Assembly (NCBI RefSeq): GCF_020085105.1
Contig: NC_058046.1
Span: 22,905,675-22,969,674 of the forward strand
DNA length: 64,000 bases
Reading direction: 5' to 3'
Source of the DNA: Siniperca chuatsi
Lineage: Eukaryota; Chordata; Actinopteri; Centrarchiformes; Sinipercidae
Under the pieces are notes generated by a model that saw only the letters and a program-made list of their open reading frames with translations, made no database searches and was not told where the DNA came from. The translations under genes and the position numbers were made by a program. Every line of letters starts with the position of its first letter. Position 1 is the stretch's first letter. Shown here in pieces: positions 1-50,753 of this stretch.

Positions 1-27
1 CTCTCCACACACACATACACACTCTCT

Positions 28-88
<61 letters not shown>
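1..88. repeat. (CT)n/(CA)n compound microsatellite
   Basis: The window opens in simple sequence: imperfect CA/CT repeats, then an almost pure (TC)n tract to about 73, then (AC)n to 88. It is truncated by the window edge, so its full length is unknown. Confidence 0.95.
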
Positions 89-2164
89 CAGCGCGACCGA
101 GAGCCAGTCCACCCCCCACCCCCCAGAGCAGTAGGCCTACACATCGGCGGGTAGCACAATTATGAAAATGCCTTTTGGTGGATGGACCGATCCCAATATG
201 GCAGCATTCGGTGGTTAGCTTTGCAATAATTCGCAATAATAACACTGTAACAAGTACATGGTTCAGTTTTACAGTTACCTAATCTGAAAAAAACAATACC
301 AGATATAGTCTCATTAATAATTCTGGCTTTCAGTATTTCTCAAAACGAGGCAATCCAAAAAAACAAACAAACATGATTCTTAGCATGGAGGTCAGTACAA
401 CCACCAGTGGCTGCATGCTAAATGTAATATTTTGGAACAATGTTAGATGGGACTATGTCAAATTATCAAGGTAATTTCATAGTTCTAAATTGTGCACTTC
501 TTACTACAGGATAGAATATTTTGAGAATTATAAAACACTGGATAACGATTAAAAACCCTTCAAATATGATCATACTAGCCTGCATGTTAAGGAGCAATGG
601 TAGTTTTAGCAAAATGCAGCTATCCTTAGAATGACAAAGATTTTGTTGTATTAGAGACGTGCATTATCTCATTGTGCATGGCTGAAAATAATGCTAGCTG
701 TAAATACTGAGGTTAAAATCTAACTCCCAAATGACCTAGAAGCATGTCTGAGGTCATGCACTTAGATGACTGAGAGCCATATGGCAGTGATTTATTTCCA
801 CTGCAATTAATATGGAAATGACAATGACTAACTGACATCTTCACTGTAGCGATAATCAGCTGGCTGGTCACCTTAAAATGAGTCATTCAACAAACTAGGT
901 ATAAAGATGGAGAATGTACCAAAAACTGCATATTTATCAAGGTACGCATCACAATGTTTGGCTGAACATTACATAGACCTTTTTCTCCACTTCAAACCTG
1001 CGTCCAGTGTGTCCTGTGTTTCTGCATTCATGTTTGAGAAGTGGCATAGGAGGAAGGATTTATCATATTAAACCACTGTGGACACACACAATCAATATTA
1101 ACATGACTACCCTGCATAATCAGAAATACCTTAGACTGTCAAATATATTGCTTTGCCTAGATATAGACTGAATATCCCTATGGATGGTTTATCATCATTG
1201 ATTACCTTTGTTCCTTGTTGGATGCTGCATCCATTAATGATCAGCACTGTGAAAATAATCAAAAGGAACAATAACCATACTCTGTAGAAACAGGCCTAAA
1301 CAGATGGTTATAATGTGCAAATATATCTATATGGGGAGGCCCAAAGCAAAATCACACCCAGAATTGTGGCCCAAAGTGGCTAAAGCCAGCCCTGCTTGCA
1401 TCACACTAAAATGTGAGAAAACTGTCCAGTAGTAGTGATGTAAAAAGTCAAACAGGAATCACTTTTATACATCACATATGAATGAATGGATCTAAATATA
1501 CAGAGGAATAGTGGCTTACATGTTCAGGCTTGGTAACTCACTAATAGTCAAGCAGCTGGACATTTTAAATTCAAAGTCTCTGTAGCTGTTAATCCAGAGG
1601 TTATATAGTCATATATTATAAGAAGTAGTTTTCAAACACTATTCCAGGTAGCTTGCCACCAAGACAGCCACTATGTACAGTAAATATCACTTCATTCTGT
1701 CCATACTAGTATGAGAACTAGGCTAAAAAAATTTAGGCTTATAGGGTACCACTCTAGTTTGAGTCATGAAGGAATGTGCTGGATTAACATCAACAGCCGG
1801 TGGCAACAGCCCCTGTCACTTTCTTCCATTTTTCTGCTTGATGATCCAATCCAGTTGATCTTCTTGAACCCAAAAGCCTACTGGCTGAATTCTCCAGTTA
1901 CGTAACAGCCCTCAGGTAATGGCAGCGCCACTCTACTCGAGTGGAGAAATCACATCAAGAATGTCAATGCAAGCGCACCATCCATATATAGAAAACTCTA
2001 ACCTGTAGAGTGTCAGAAGCCATCACTCTCAAAGCAGTCATTTGTGTGATTTGATGAGCTGAATAATTTGAACACACAAGCCAACTATTGTTGGTTTTTA
2101 GGATACTTTTTATCCAGAAATCACAAGATTTAGAGAAAAGAAACAATAAACTTCCTCTTGTTTC
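89..2164. other. Intergenic DNA downstream of oxct1
   Basis: This is AT-rich sequence beyond the inferred 3' end of oxct1. I saw no open frame with protein resemblance, no splice-framed exon and no clear mobile element. The short open frames here (64 and 69 codons) look like chance. Confidence 0.5.
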
Positions 2165-2998
2165 ACACAGCATGCAAGGTTGTATTTTATTTTATATACA
2201 AAGGCAAGGGAACAATAAATGTCTGAGTAAAAAATGTTAAGGCTTCACGTTTTCTGGATGAAATGTATGGTATGCCCACCAACTCTCTCTATCAAACAGT
2301 TTGACATTGTGGCAGAGGTGATTATTACAAACATGTTACAGTCAGACCCATATTTTTACATCTTCTTCATTTTCCAAATGGAGAAAAACATATAATCCAA
2401 GGACATATTTTGTTACTTAGTAAAACTTTAAACAACTACATACATATTCCCTTCTGTGCTGAACAAAGAATCACCTGACCTACAGCACACCTTTGTTTTC
2501 TAAATTTATCACATTTCATCTCTCTGTAACTTATTGATCGACAGTAAATATGATTCACATTCAAGTTATTGTATCATTTTTGTTCATAGTTCTAGTAAAG
2601 TTGCATTTTTCTTAGAGAACATATAAAGAATATTCCCAGTTTTTTATGTAAATTTCAGGATTATTTGGTAATAGCTGCACAAACAGTAGTAAAAATGAAT
2701 AACTTAATGGTTCAATAGGCAACAACTTAATGTTCCCTAATCGTTTGTCTGAACATATAAAAAAAAAAAAAAAAAAACGTACATGTTCGCTCTCGTGAAT
2801 CCCATGCAGTTAAAATTAGTGAGGACTAAATCCTTCTGATATTTGCATGCTGATTACCAGGGTACTGAAGCATTTATGTTTTATAAGCTTATTTGACCTG
2901 TCGTAGGCTGCTCAGTCACCAGCTGTTTATCACAGAGAAATGAAATGAGAATTTGTCACACAAACCAAAAACACTTCTCAGATCCATTACAAGCTCCT
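2165..2998 (-). other. oxct1: oxct1 3' UTR (inferred) with poly(A) signal
   Basis: The oxct1 stop codon is at 2999-3001. Reading down the minus strand, the first canonical AATAAA is the complement of TTTATT at 2186-2191, giving a 3' UTR of about 0.8 kb. A 19-base A run (2759-2777) appears as poly(T) in the transcript. The end point is an inference from the signal; transcript evidence could move it. Confidence 0.4.
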
Positions 2999-44640
<41,642 letters not shown>

Positions 44641-45077
44641 GTTTTGTAGCTACTCACGGGGTATGAGCCGAGGAGCAGATTGAATGCTCCAGTCAATAGA
44701 CGACAGATGATGTAGCCTGAAAGGTCGCAAAATGTGGCTACTAGCACTGCTAGCTTTCAGACGCCGAAAGTCAGCGCTAAAATGACATTGGTTGGTCTCA
44801 ATGGGCTGGACTATCACACAGAGAGGCTGGGCAAGCTAATTATAATTTAACCCTTTCACCACTACTACGCTACCATAAAGTACTCGGCGTACGTACGTCA
44901 ATATGCTTTAACGTTATTTCAAAAACATTGCAAAAAGTAATGCAGTAAGTGATGACGATAATTAAACGGTACACTTTGGTTTTATAGCTACCCCAGGCGC
45001 GTACACACACAGAAACAGAAATTACATTGAACGAGCACGTGAGTAATCCCTGGCTCACGTGACTAATACTTTTAGTC
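44641..45077. promoter_or_regulatory. Divergent oxct1/rimoc1 promoter region
   Basis: The start codons of oxct1 (minus) and rimoc1 (plus) lie only 437 bases apart, head to head, so both first exons and their promoter elements must share this stretch. Visible elements: an inverted CCAAT box (ATTGG, 44787-44791), two CACGTG E-boxes near rimoc1 (45036-45041, 45056-45061) and a TAACGTTA palindrome (44909-44916). No TATA box stands out. Transcription starts cannot be fixed from sequence alone. Confidence 0.75.
45053..45064 (+). promoter_or_regulatory. CLEAR/USF-type E-box (TCACGTGA)
   Basis: CTCACGTGAC lies 15 bases before the rimoc1 ATG. Its complement GTCACGTGAG differs by one base from the CLEAR consensus GTCACGTGAC bound by TFEB/TFE3; USF and MYC-type factors bind the same core. 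The in-frame TGA upstream of rimoc1 (45060-45062) is part of this motif. Confidence 0.45.
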
Positions 45078-45171
45078 ATGGCCGACGAGTACAGGCGACA
45101 AGGTTTCGAGTTGGAGAGAAGGATATTTGAGTTAGACATCAAGTGTTCTAGTCTCAGAGCTGAAAAGCAAG
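45078..45171 (+). CDS. rimoc1: rimoc1 exon 1 (residues 1-31)
   Basis: Starts MADEYRRQGFELERRIFELD and ends AAGCAAG|GTATCG in phase 1. Confidence 0.88.
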
Positions 45172-48100
45172 GTATCGATAAGACGTTGTTAATTTTTTTT
45201 GTCTTGTGGCCATTCTTGCAGCAAATGCACTTCGTATGCGAGGCTAACATTCTTGTTCAGTTTATTAGCCAACTAGCAAGCTAGCTAACGTTATCTAACA
45301 TAGCTTGAAACCATAACAACAACAGCTGCTGCTGCTGAAATGTTGTATATTGACAAATAATACTTATACCGTATAGTTAAATAACAGGCGGTAAAATATA
45401 AACTTAGCTACGTTATAGCGACGTTTACTCACCGACCGATCATTGTTTTTGAATATTTGGGTGTTCGAGTTAACGGCTAGCGTAAGTTCGCTAACGTTAG
45501 CTAAAATGCAATAATGTTGACAAACGTCTAACGTTAGCTGACCATAAAAATGATGCTGCCTAACACTAAATAAACCAGAGTTGAGAGCAAATTGTCGAAG
45601 TAACGTTGCCATTCTTTTATGTTGAATTGTACCTTTTGTATATTTGTCATTATATTTCAACATTATCAATCGCTTGAAAATGTTAGCTAGTACACATTCC
45701 TTGCCACGATAGTATACTATGTTGCCGGATAGTCACATTGCCTTTGACTTTGTAAAGTTAAAACTGGTTCTACGTTGGCGTTAGTCGAATTGTTTTGCAT
45801 AAACTTTGTGTGTAAATATAAAATGCCAATCATCAACAACAGTACAATGAAATGTGTAACGTTGGTGACCATTTTTCTTGAGTTTAGATCTATAATTGGT
45901 AATATGTTAACATATCGTTCTTCCACAGATGATGACTATTTACAGAATGCGTCCGCCATACTAGACAAGTTGAAAAGCTATTACAGACAAGGAGGGGAGA
46001 GTAGCAACCTTTCCAAGGTGCTCCAGGATTATACACAGGTACGTCATTACATCAAACTTAATTAAATGTCTAGAGCTGCAATTAATGATTAATTCCATTA
46101 GTGGTTAGAATCTGACTCTTTTTTTCAGTTAAAGGTGGGGTATGTGGTTCTGAAGAAATCCAATACCATGACAAATACCATGATATAGAGCGAACAATGA
46201 CACAGCCAGCAATGTAACAAACGTTAGCTAGGTTATGGATTAGCAAACTGTCCCTACAGCCAGAGAGGATGAGACGGTTTCTCAGAGCCAGCAAACCAGC
46301 TCCAGACAGCGATACTCACAGCTCTCCTGGTACTATAGCAAACATCACAACAACAGTATATCTTGGCAAACTAGAAAGTAAGCTGAATGTCTGTGGGCAA
46401 GTCATTTAACATTACCTGACACAAATCATGGCTGGAATAGTGTTGCGTGGCTCGGTCCGAGCCACTTCATTTGTTTAGTATTTACAGAGCCAGGGCTGTG
46501 TACAAACACCAGAGTTTTTTTCAGCGCACACACTGAACTGACAGCTAGCTGACTGTGAGGAGATATTTGCTGAATTTGACAAAAAGACGTATATTGGATT
46601 AGAATTGCATACCCCACCTTTTAATCATTTAGTTTATAAAACAGTAGGACAATAAAAAGTGAAGAATGTCCATCTCGGTTTCCCTGTCCAAAACACAAAG
46701 GTATTCAATCATGTATAATTATATAAAACAGGAAAAAGCATCCTCAAATTTGAAAAGGTAGAACCAGCAAATGCATCGCAGTTTTGCTTGAGAAATGACA
46801 CAAGTGATTAATCAATCACCAAAACTGCTGTGGGTTATTTTTTCGTTTTACCCCTATAAACGTCAAACCTGCAGAGGCCCCTCAGTTTAGCCTTTGACTT
46901 CAAAATCATGTACTATACATTTACCAATAGGGATAATATTTACTTGTTGGAAACCATCATTGTGTAGGAGTGGAAATATATGACCAAGCTACGAAACAAG
47001 TTACTTTGTAGATAGTTAACCACTTTTGTTAAGGTGGCATTAGTGATTTGAAGTGGTCTAAACCCTGACTGAAAAGGCTCACCGATGTTTTTAGTATCAT
47101 GTTGTTAACAGTAATCAAGCAACTGATTGCTACGCAACACTTAAAGACTTTAGAGAATTTAATTAGATGTTAGTAAGGACACTTGGATCTCAAGTTGGCT
47201 TTTGAGATAGGTTTTAATATGAGTTTTGGAGAAGAGGCTACCACTTCCAGGCAGGCATATTATTAGTTTAATTCCTGATTTGATCTACCTTATTAATGAG
47301 GAACCCAATAAAGTAATTTAGTAAGAAGAAGGAAGTAATTGTTTCTGATGACTTTTAACAGATTTTTGTAATTTTGAAAATGTTGCGTCATTTTCTTGCA
47401 CATTGTATTCAATGTTTGGGTGTGGGTAATATATATGGGTAATATATATTTGTTTTTCATCATTTAGGTGATCCTAGACATCACGTTTTATGAAGAGAAT
47501 AAACTGGTGGACCAGGAGTTCCCTGAGGATTGTTCACCATTTAAAATCCAGCAGCTGCTGCAAGACTTGACCGAGCCAGAAGTTTTGGCAGGGAGGCTAG
47601 CACCAGCACAAGAAGTATGTATATGTGCATGTCAAAATGATTTTGTGTGGCAATTGGACTGTGTCTCATTGTACTCCATGTGACCAATAAAGTGCTTGGC
47701 ATGAAATCAAGATGAGGGAGAACATCACTAAGTGTCATGCAATGTATAGTTCAGTATCTGAGGGGAAAAGATGTGTAAGGGTATTAAAAAGATGTAAACA
47801 CTATTGGCACCATTGTATCAGACTCTGTATATTTTACTGGAAAAACTTGATTATCTATTCCATTTTATTTTTGTCTTTGGTTTATGGTTTCTCAAAAGCA
47901 CACATTTACTTCCATGTCTTTGTGTGACAGCACTATCATGTCTTTTGGTCTATGGTAGGTGCAGTCTGTACTCGGCCTAGAGCTGTTAGAATGCCTCTAT
48001 TGGAGACGTGGAGCTCTGCTGTACATGTACTGCCATACCCTCCATCAACGAAAACAGTGGATCAAGAAAAACAAGGACACGTTCCTTAAGGTACCACACT

Positions 48101-49518
48101 GTGAAACGATCAAAGTAGATTCAGTAAATTTGTATTTATGAACAGAGATGTAGGCATGACTGATTCTGCCAAACAAATTAACTTTGTTTTGGTGAAAAGA
48201 GTAGTTTAGTATCCAAGGTTTTTTGTTGACATATGCTGATATTAGGCCTAATGCTGATCTGACTGATGATATTTGAATCCAGTGTATTCAGGAAGGGGTG
48301 CGCTACCTGATGCGGATGCTGCAGGTGAGAAACTCTGTGAAGCTCAACGATGGGGTGGTGCTCCATGACACTGCTACAGCGAGCTTCCTATCTGAAGGTA
48401 AATATGTCATCACTTCTTTGAATAATAATAATACAAAATGTTGTGCTGCTTTTAGGGTGGGTTCACACGTAAAGGTCTGGTCCCTGAATCGAACCAATGC
48501 GAGGATGATACATTGTTTCAATTTTCGAACTGGTCCGGTTTGCATTCACAAAGGCAAAACTCAAATGGTCCAAAAATTGTAAACAAAAGCCATGTGGTGG
48601 AAATGTTGTTAAATTATTGGTCATACAGTCTGCGGGTAAAAAGACAACAAACCCCTCCAATTTCTACCTGGATCGTACATTATGGAGCACTGTCAGGTTC
48701 TGTTCATGTTAATGTTGATCAGGAGCATATATCAGCAGACTTCGGAGGACCATGCATATGAACGTCTCGTAAGAGAGCGGGCATTAAATAATTGAATAAT
48801 GCAGGCATTTCGAGGAAGACGCTCTGCCATCAGACGGTCCTAGTTCTCATGAGATCCTACCACGACTTCTTTGCATGTAAAGTGGACCAGTGAGGTAAGT
48901 GGGCAAAAATCGCAGTTTTGCCTTTTTCGTAGCAACCGCGCTACTAGTTCACCAATCACCAAAACGGGACGAGAATACGTTTTTTAACCAATAAAATTAC
49001 ACATACAATAGTAAACTTCCTGTGATTCGTTGACTGTGATTCGTAGTGTGAACACTAAAAATGAACTACTCCAGAGTTCGCTTGACAGCGGTTCGAGGCG
49101 GACCAGAGGACGGTTGTTTGGTCTGCACCAGAGTTCGAGTCCAGAAATGAACCGCACAAAGACGGTAAACACTTCAGGGTTCGTTCAACCGGACTAAACG
49201 AGACTGGTGAACCCACCCTTTGTCTAGTTGGAGAAAATTCTTCAGTTGATCATACTCACTACCTGCTTATGTTTTTGGCCAGGCATCTTCTCAGACACAC
49301 ACCTTTTGACGATGATGTACATTGGGGAAATGTGTTTCTGGGCAGTCAAGTATGAGGACTGCAGCGCTGAGACTATGGATCGCAAAGAAGATCGCCTCCA
49401 GTTTCGGGACATTGGCACACAGATTCTCAACAAATACGTGCTTGCCTGTGAGGGCCCTCTGCAGGGCCAGGGCTGGAACACAGAGAATGCCAAGGAAATC
49501 CTTAGTATTTTACAGTGA
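45078..49518 (+). CDS. rimoc1: RAB7A-interacting MON1-CCZ1 complex subunit 1 (C5orf51-type), 6 exons
   Basis: In mammals this protein supports the MON1-CCZ1 exchange factor that activates RAB7A on late endosomes and during mitophagy. Joining 45078-45171, 45929-46038, 47468-47614, 47959-48090, 48283-48397 and 49283-49518 gives 834 bases, 277 residues plus TGA (human about 294). All introns are GT..AG and phases agree (1,0,0,0,1). Family blocks visible: FYEENKLVDQEFPED (exon 3), LLECLYWRRGALLYMYCH (exon 4), GIFSDTHLLTMMYIGEMCFW (exon 6) and CEGPLQGQGWNTENAKEIL near the C-terminus. An in-frame TGA at 45060-45062 shows the ATG used is the first possible one in this exon. The N-terminal 30 residues are charged and little conserved. 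No signal peptide or membrane segment. The gene lies head to head with oxct1. Confidence 0.93.
45172..45928. other. rimoc1 intron 1 (0.76 kb), TAACGTTA-rich
   Basis: Holds three exact TAACGTTA palindromes (45286-45293, 45492-45499, 45529-45536), the last two inside longer CTAACGTTAGC contexts, plus near-matches such as TAACGTTG at about 45602 and 45860. No exon or transposon is visible. Confidence 0.7.
45929..46038 (+). CDS. rimoc1: rimoc1 exon 2 (residues 32-68)
   Basis: Acceptor TTCTTCCACAG, donor ACACAG|GTACGT, phase 0 out. Encodes YLQNASAILDKLKSYY and ends LQDYTQ. Confidence 0.92.
46071..46850. mobile_element. hAT-like teleost MITE, split by an insertion
   Basis: The left part begins TAGAGCTGCAATTAATGATT (46071), close to the terminal repeat of the MITE at 18449. 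After the inserted element it resumes at 46624 with ATCATTTAGTTTATAAAACA and continues through words typical of the family (GAAATGACACAAGTGATTAA) to about 46850. Removing 46132-46623 restores a continuous element. The right terminus is degraded. Confidence 0.55.
46132..46620. mobile_element. Harbinger-like MITE nested in the hAT-like element
   Basis: A 489-base element with perfect 13-base terminal inverted repeats, AAGGTGGGGTATG and CATACCCCACCTT. It is flanked by a TTA duplication (46129-46131 and 46621-46623), the target type of PIF/Harbinger elements. A TTAA-type (piggyBac-like) reading would be possible only with a shortened repeat. The repeats stay similar for about 35 bases. No transposase frame is present. 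Confidence 0.75.
47468..47614 (+). CDS. rimoc1: rimoc1 exon 3 (residues 69-117)
   Basis: Acceptor CATCATTTAG, donor CAAGAA|GTATGT, phase 0 both ends. Encodes VILDITFYEENKLVDQEFPE and LTEPEVLAGR. Confidence 0.93.
47615..47958. other. rimoc1 intron 3 (0.34 kb)
   Basis: Nothing recognisable. Confidence 0.7.
47959..48090 (+). CDS. rimoc1: rimoc1 exon 4 (residues 118-161)
   Basis: Acceptor TCTATGGTAG, donor CTTAAG|GTACCA, phase 0 both ends. Carries the most conserved family block, ECLYWRRGALLYMYCH. Confidence 0.94.
48283..48397 (+). CDS. rimoc1: rimoc1 exon 5 (residues 162-199)
   Basis: Acceptor TTTGAATCCAG, donor TCTGAAG|GTAAAT, phase 1 out. Encodes GVRYLMRMLQVR and LNDGVVLHDTATASFL. Confidence 0.92.
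48398..49282. other. rimoc1 intron 5 (0.89 kb)
   Basis: Almost entirely occupied by the 766-base MITE at 48454-49219. Confidence 0.8.
48454..49219. mobile_element. 766-base MITE with 13-base terminal inverted repeats
   Basis: Begins AGGGTGGGTTCAC and ends with its exact complement GTGAACCCACCCT; the repeats continue imperfectly for about 42 bases. Flanks are TTT/TTG or, if the first A is counted as target, TTA/TTT, so the target duplication is not clear. A Harbinger-type origin is the best guess. I see no transposase domain. It fills rimoc1 intron 5 without touching splice sites. Confidence 0.75.
49283..49518 (+). CDS. rimoc1: rimoc1 exon 6 (residues 200-277 and stop)
   Basis: Acceptor TTTTTGGCCAG; terminal coding exon ending ILSILQ then TGA. 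Encodes GIFSDTHLLTMMYIGEMCFW and the CEGPL..WNTENAKEIL end block. Confidence 0.94.
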
Positions 49519-49615
49519 ACCAAGCTGCTCCTGTGTTGAAGTTGCCCTCAGGCACAGATCTAAGTTCAGTATTGAAATGTCTGTCAACCCCAAATAAAAA
49601 TGGAACCCATCAGGT
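49519..49615 (+). other. rimoc1: rimoc1 3' UTR (inferred, short form)
   Basis: The first AATAAA after the stop is at 49593-49598, giving a short 3' UTR. A second AATAAA at 49943-49948 allows a longer form of about 0.45 kb. Both are consistent with the space before fbxo4. Confidence 0.5.
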
Positions 49616-50440
49616 GGGGTGTAATGCAGTGGAAGGTTAAGTGGAGGCACGGGGAGAAAGGGTGTGTGAAGAAAAGAGTCTTTGGATCAGTGTCTACAGG
49701 CAACCTCATCCCATGCCAAACGGCCCAGGCCAAAGCAGGTGAATGAGAGGTTAGAAAGTATAAGATAGGTGGTGTAAAACTGGCAGGGGCTGCGGAGAGG
49801 AGGCTGTTGAAGAAAAAAAAAAAATTTCCCTGTCCTGCTGAAAAAGCAGTTATCATCCTGATTCCAGACTGTTGACTGGGGCACTTATTTTGCTCTGAGA
49901 ATGTGTTATAATAACATTAATATGAATATAAAAAAGGTTATTAATAAAATTGACCTTTTTTTCCTTCATTTTTTAAGATTGTTATAAGTTTGAAGATAAT
50001 CCAGCTGGAAGTAAGACATTGCACAGTAACATTTTATTTATTGTTTTGTTGCCATTTTGTTATGCTTTTAATATATTATAATTGCATATACATTATATAT
50101 GTATGTGTATAAAAATATACACACTAAAGGCAAAGACAGGTGTTCAAAACTGTTTGACAATGATGTATTCATGACCATTTGAAGTATGTTCAGATTTGTT
50201 CATACCAGCTTTGTAATGCGCAACTTGTATTCCCATCTATTGCAAGTTCCATTTTTCTGCCACTTGAATAATCTTGATAGTGTAACTATTAATAGAGAAT
50301 CTGTGTTGTTTGGATGAAAATCATTTTCTCTTTTTTTTTTTAATGTCCTCGTTGACAATAAACGCGCGTTGTTTTAAGAAAAGCACGTTTATTTTGCATT
50401 ACAATTCAAACCAGCAGATCCAGGTTCAGCTGCACGTTAT
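49616..50440. other. rimoc1-fbxo4 intergenic stretch
   Basis: AT-rich sequence between the two plus-strand genes; possibly includes the long rimoc1 3' UTR form. No mobile element or additional exon was recognised. Confidence 0.6.
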
Positions 50441-50594
50441 TGTAGAAGTACATTACCCACAATGCCCCACTAACCGCCAGCAACAAGGAAGTGTGACAGA
50501 GATAGGGAAACGTCAACTTTGTTGTTATCTCTCGCTAGGTCTATATTACTGTGTTTTACTAGCTATTCGCATATGATCACGCACATCTGAAATA
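50441..50594 (+). promoter_or_regulatory. fbxo4: fbxo4 promoter/5' UTR region with ZNF143-like and ETS-like motifs
   Basis: TTACCCACAATGCC (about 50453-50466) resembles the core of the ZNF143/THAP11 promoter element (TTCCCAGAATGC-type). AAGGAAGTG at 50485-50493 is an ETS-type site. Both are typical of TATA-less housekeeping promoters and lie 100-140 bases before the ATG. An in-frame TGA at 50574-50576 rules out an upstream extension of the reading frame. Confidence 0.45.
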
Positions 50595-50753
50595 ATGGCA
50601 GGAAAGACCCAGCAGCTCAACGAGTCTATAGTTATCCGCAGCCTCAGGCGGTTCAGAGACAGATATTTTCCAAATAGTGAAGTTGTCAAAAATGACATTC
50701 CAGAAACAGACACGGGAGAAGAACCTCAACCGGGATTTTTGGATAGATTACCG
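50595..50753 (+). CDS. fbxo4: fbxo4 exon 1 (residues 1-53)
   Basis: Exactly 53 codons from MAGKTQQLNESIVIRSLRRF to FLDRLP, donor CCG|GTGAGA, phase 0. The start has an in-frame stop 19 bases upstream. Confidence 0.92.

Larger units (their letters stand above)
46039..47467. other. rimoc1 intron 2 (1.4 kb) with nested MITEs
   Basis: About half is two mobile elements, one inserted in the other (see 46071-46850 and 46132-46620). Sequence from 46850 to 47467 shows nothing recognisable. Confidence 0.7.
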
